From assembly GCF_001422725.1 (NCBI RefSeq), contig NZ_LMMA01000007.1:59901-100829 (forward strand): DNA of 40,929 bases, given 5' to 3'. This document shows positions 40,242 through 40,929 of this stretch, piece after piece; the first letter of the stretch is position 1, and each line of letters opens with the position of its first letter. This DNA is from Flavobacterium sp. Leaf82 (lineage in GTDB: Bacteria; Bacteroidota; Bacteroidia; Flavobacteriales; Flavobacteriaceae). A model generated the notes under the pieces. It was not told the origin of the DNA and did no database searches. It was given only the letters and a program-made list of their open reading frames with translations. Made by a program: the position numbers and the translations under genes.

Positions 40242-40346
40242 CTTGTCATTTCGACCGAAGGGAGAAATCGCACAAGAAATTCAGCAAACATAATCGATAA
40301 TCTTTGGGGTTACAAGTGTGATTTCTCCCTTCGGTCGAAATGACAA
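40242..40346. repeat. TTGTCATTTCGACCGAAGGG long-hairpin repeat, best copy
   Basis: Arms of 31 nt (40243-40273 and 40316-40346) pair with a single mismatch. Compared with the copy at 29043, an extra C in the left arm (CGACCGAAGGG versus CGACGAAGG) is matched by an extra G in the right arm. The spacer 40003-40639 holds this repeat, the copy at 40101, AT-rich DNA, and the RNA region described below; it has no gene. Confidence 0.85.
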
Positions 40347-40488
40347 ACTGCCTAAAGTCTGGCTAAGTTTATCTTTTCTCAAAATAACGCTTTATATTTA
40401 CCACACAGAGATATTTACTGTGTTTGTAGCTCGTTTATTAAGCGATAATAAATATATTATTTTTCTTACTTTTTATTATTGCTTTACC

Positions 40489-40496
40489 TATATTTG
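40489..40496 (+). promoter_or_regulatory. -7 element TATATTTG upstream of the candidate structured RNA
   Basis: An exact TAnnTTTG match. Transcription would start near 40501-40503, exactly at the left edge of the TTCTTAA hairpin. No TTG was found at the right distance for a -33 box. Confidence 0.5.
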
Positions 40497-40498
40497 AC

Positions 40499-40640
40499 TA
40501 TTCTTAAACTACGATCTTAAGAACAAAATAGGACTTCCCTTGTATTATGTGGACGGTATCGGAAACGACCCGTGAACGCTGTCGTAGGCGTAAGAACCAC
40601 TAAAATACAAGGGTTTTATATTCTTTAAACTACGATATTA
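40499..40640 (+). repeat. Direct repeats TATTCTT(T)AAACTACGAT flanking the RNA domain
   Basis: TATTCTTAAACTACGATCTTA (40499-40519) and TATTCTTTAAACTACGATA followed by TTA (40619-40640) differ by one inserted T and one substitution. The second copy runs into the ATG at 40640. They bracket the three-way-junction domain. Confidence 0.8.
40501..40618 (+). ncRNA. Candidate structured RNA: 5' hairpin plus closed three-way junction
   Basis: A 5' hairpin TTCTTAA/TTAAGAA (40501-40507 / 40517-40523) is followed by a domain closed by CCCTTGTATT/AATACAAGGG (40537-40546 / 40604-40613, 10 exact pairs). Inside, GTGG/CCAC (40549-40552 / 40597-40600) opens to two arms. One is ACGG/CCGT with inner TCG-GAAA-CGA, a GNRA tetraloop (40553-40573). 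The other is ACGC/GCGT (40576-40579 / 40588-40591) with an 8-nt loop. TTTT follows the closing stem. The -7 box at 40489 fits a start at the 5' hairpin. It could be a free small RNA or the leader of the gene at 40640. I recognise no known family. Confidence 0.55.
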
Positions 40641-40830
40641 TGAGTACAAACACCCTTTCAAAAGAAGCCCAAACGAGGCTAACAGATTTTTTCAACAACA
40701 CAATTGAGCCAGAAAGTATGGCAAAAGCATTAAGACAAGTAAATTATATTCTCGCTTTAGGAGTTATTCGAGAAGATGAAACGCTTCAACAAGAAATTAT
40801 CAAATTAGAAAACAGCTTTTATTGGCTCAA
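40640..40830 (+). pseudogene. Small gene of unknown function, truncated by an IS21-like element
   Basis: The reading frame begins ATG at 40640 and encodes about 63 native residues: MSTNTLSKEAQTRLTDFFNN, TIEPESMAKALRQVNYILAL, GVIREDETLQQEIIKLENSF, YWL. It is helical, acidic and soluble, with no signal peptide or membrane segment. From about 40831 the frame reads into IS end repeats (VQIPVILITPFRFKVST, stop) and is not native. I do not recognise the family. Its position 26 bp after a structured RNA suggests a functional link, but the rest of the gene and anything downstream are separated from it by the insertion. Confidence 0.65.
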
Positions 40831-40929
40831 TGTGCAAATTCCGGTTATATTGATCACCCCATTCCGTTTTAAAGTGAGCACCTGATTCCAGTTCAAAATG
40901 ACCACCTAATTCCGGTGCAAAGTGAGCAC
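40831..40929. mobile_element. End of an IS21-family-like insertion sequence (partial, continues beyond window)
   Basis: From about TGTGCAAATTCCGG the DNA is made of repeats starting ATTCC at 40838, 40861, 40885 and 40909 (periods 23, 24 and 24). The consensus is ATTCC(G/A)GTT.AAA.TGA.CACC. Multiple terminal repeats of about this size are the known hallmark of IS21-family ends, where the transposase IstA binds. The exact first base is inferred from the TGT start usual for the family. The transposase genes (istA, istB) are not in the window. Confidence 0.75.

Noticed and set aside
40501..40618. Identification of the structured RNA as a retron msr-msd
   Set aside because: Closing inverted repeats before a gene are retron-like, but the interior is too short, no reverse transcriptase is visible and no priming-guanosine context can be shown.

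Overview
The window is a chromosomal segment of a Bacteroidota bacterium, most likely Flavobacterium or a close relative in the Flavobacteriaceae. The evidence is AT-rich DNA, promoters of the TAnnTTTG type, starts preceded by A-rich runs rather than a clear Shine-Dalgarno sequence, many exported proteins ending their signal peptide in ...SQ or ...AQ, and gene spacers full of palindromic repeats. I count 33 intact protein genes, one gene cut by an insertion sequence, no rRNA or tRNA gene and no CRISPR array. Species-level assignment is inference.

Left part (1-12100). A 2.25-copy tandem repeat (1-420) leads into an XRE regulator. A series of small, mostly single-gene plus-strand units follows: exported and lipid-anchored proteins of unknown role, an HGSNAT-like membrane acyltransferase relative, a VOC protein, a beta-helix-like acidic protein, a DinB-like protein, a rhodanese, an ArsR/SRPBCC two-gene operon with a candidate operator, an exported esterase, a GNAT acetyltransferase and a lipocalin-like protein. 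Several are closed by good intrinsic terminators.

Middle (12100-31200). Housekeeping and metabolic genes: the ComM/YifB ATPase and a Gfo/Idh/MocA oxidoreductase (minus), an operon of two exported amidohydrolase-like proteins, an ammonium transporter, then pabB, tilS and dsbD on the minus strand (folate precursor, tRNA-Ile lysidine, periplasmic thiol reduction), a DUF4349-like lipoprotein, a DoxX-like protein, a Blc-type lipocalin and dihydrolipoyl dehydrogenase.

Right part (31200-40929). An Lrp/AsnC regulator faces away from a trans-sulfuration-type PLP enzyme, suggesting local amino-acid control. A CAT-type amino acid permease, a large FAD/Fe-S oxidoreductase and an MscS channel follow. The last 500 bases differ in character. 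A TAnnTTTG promoter element is followed by a predicted structured RNA (5' hairpin, closed three-way junction with a GAAA loop, U-run), then a small gene whose first ~63 codons are joined to the end of an IS21-like element with 24-bp repeats. This is the best candidate for an undescribed system, but what lay downstream is outside the window.

The spacers carry at least six families of structured dispersed repeats. In several, copies differ by changes that keep the base pairing, which points to structure being maintained.
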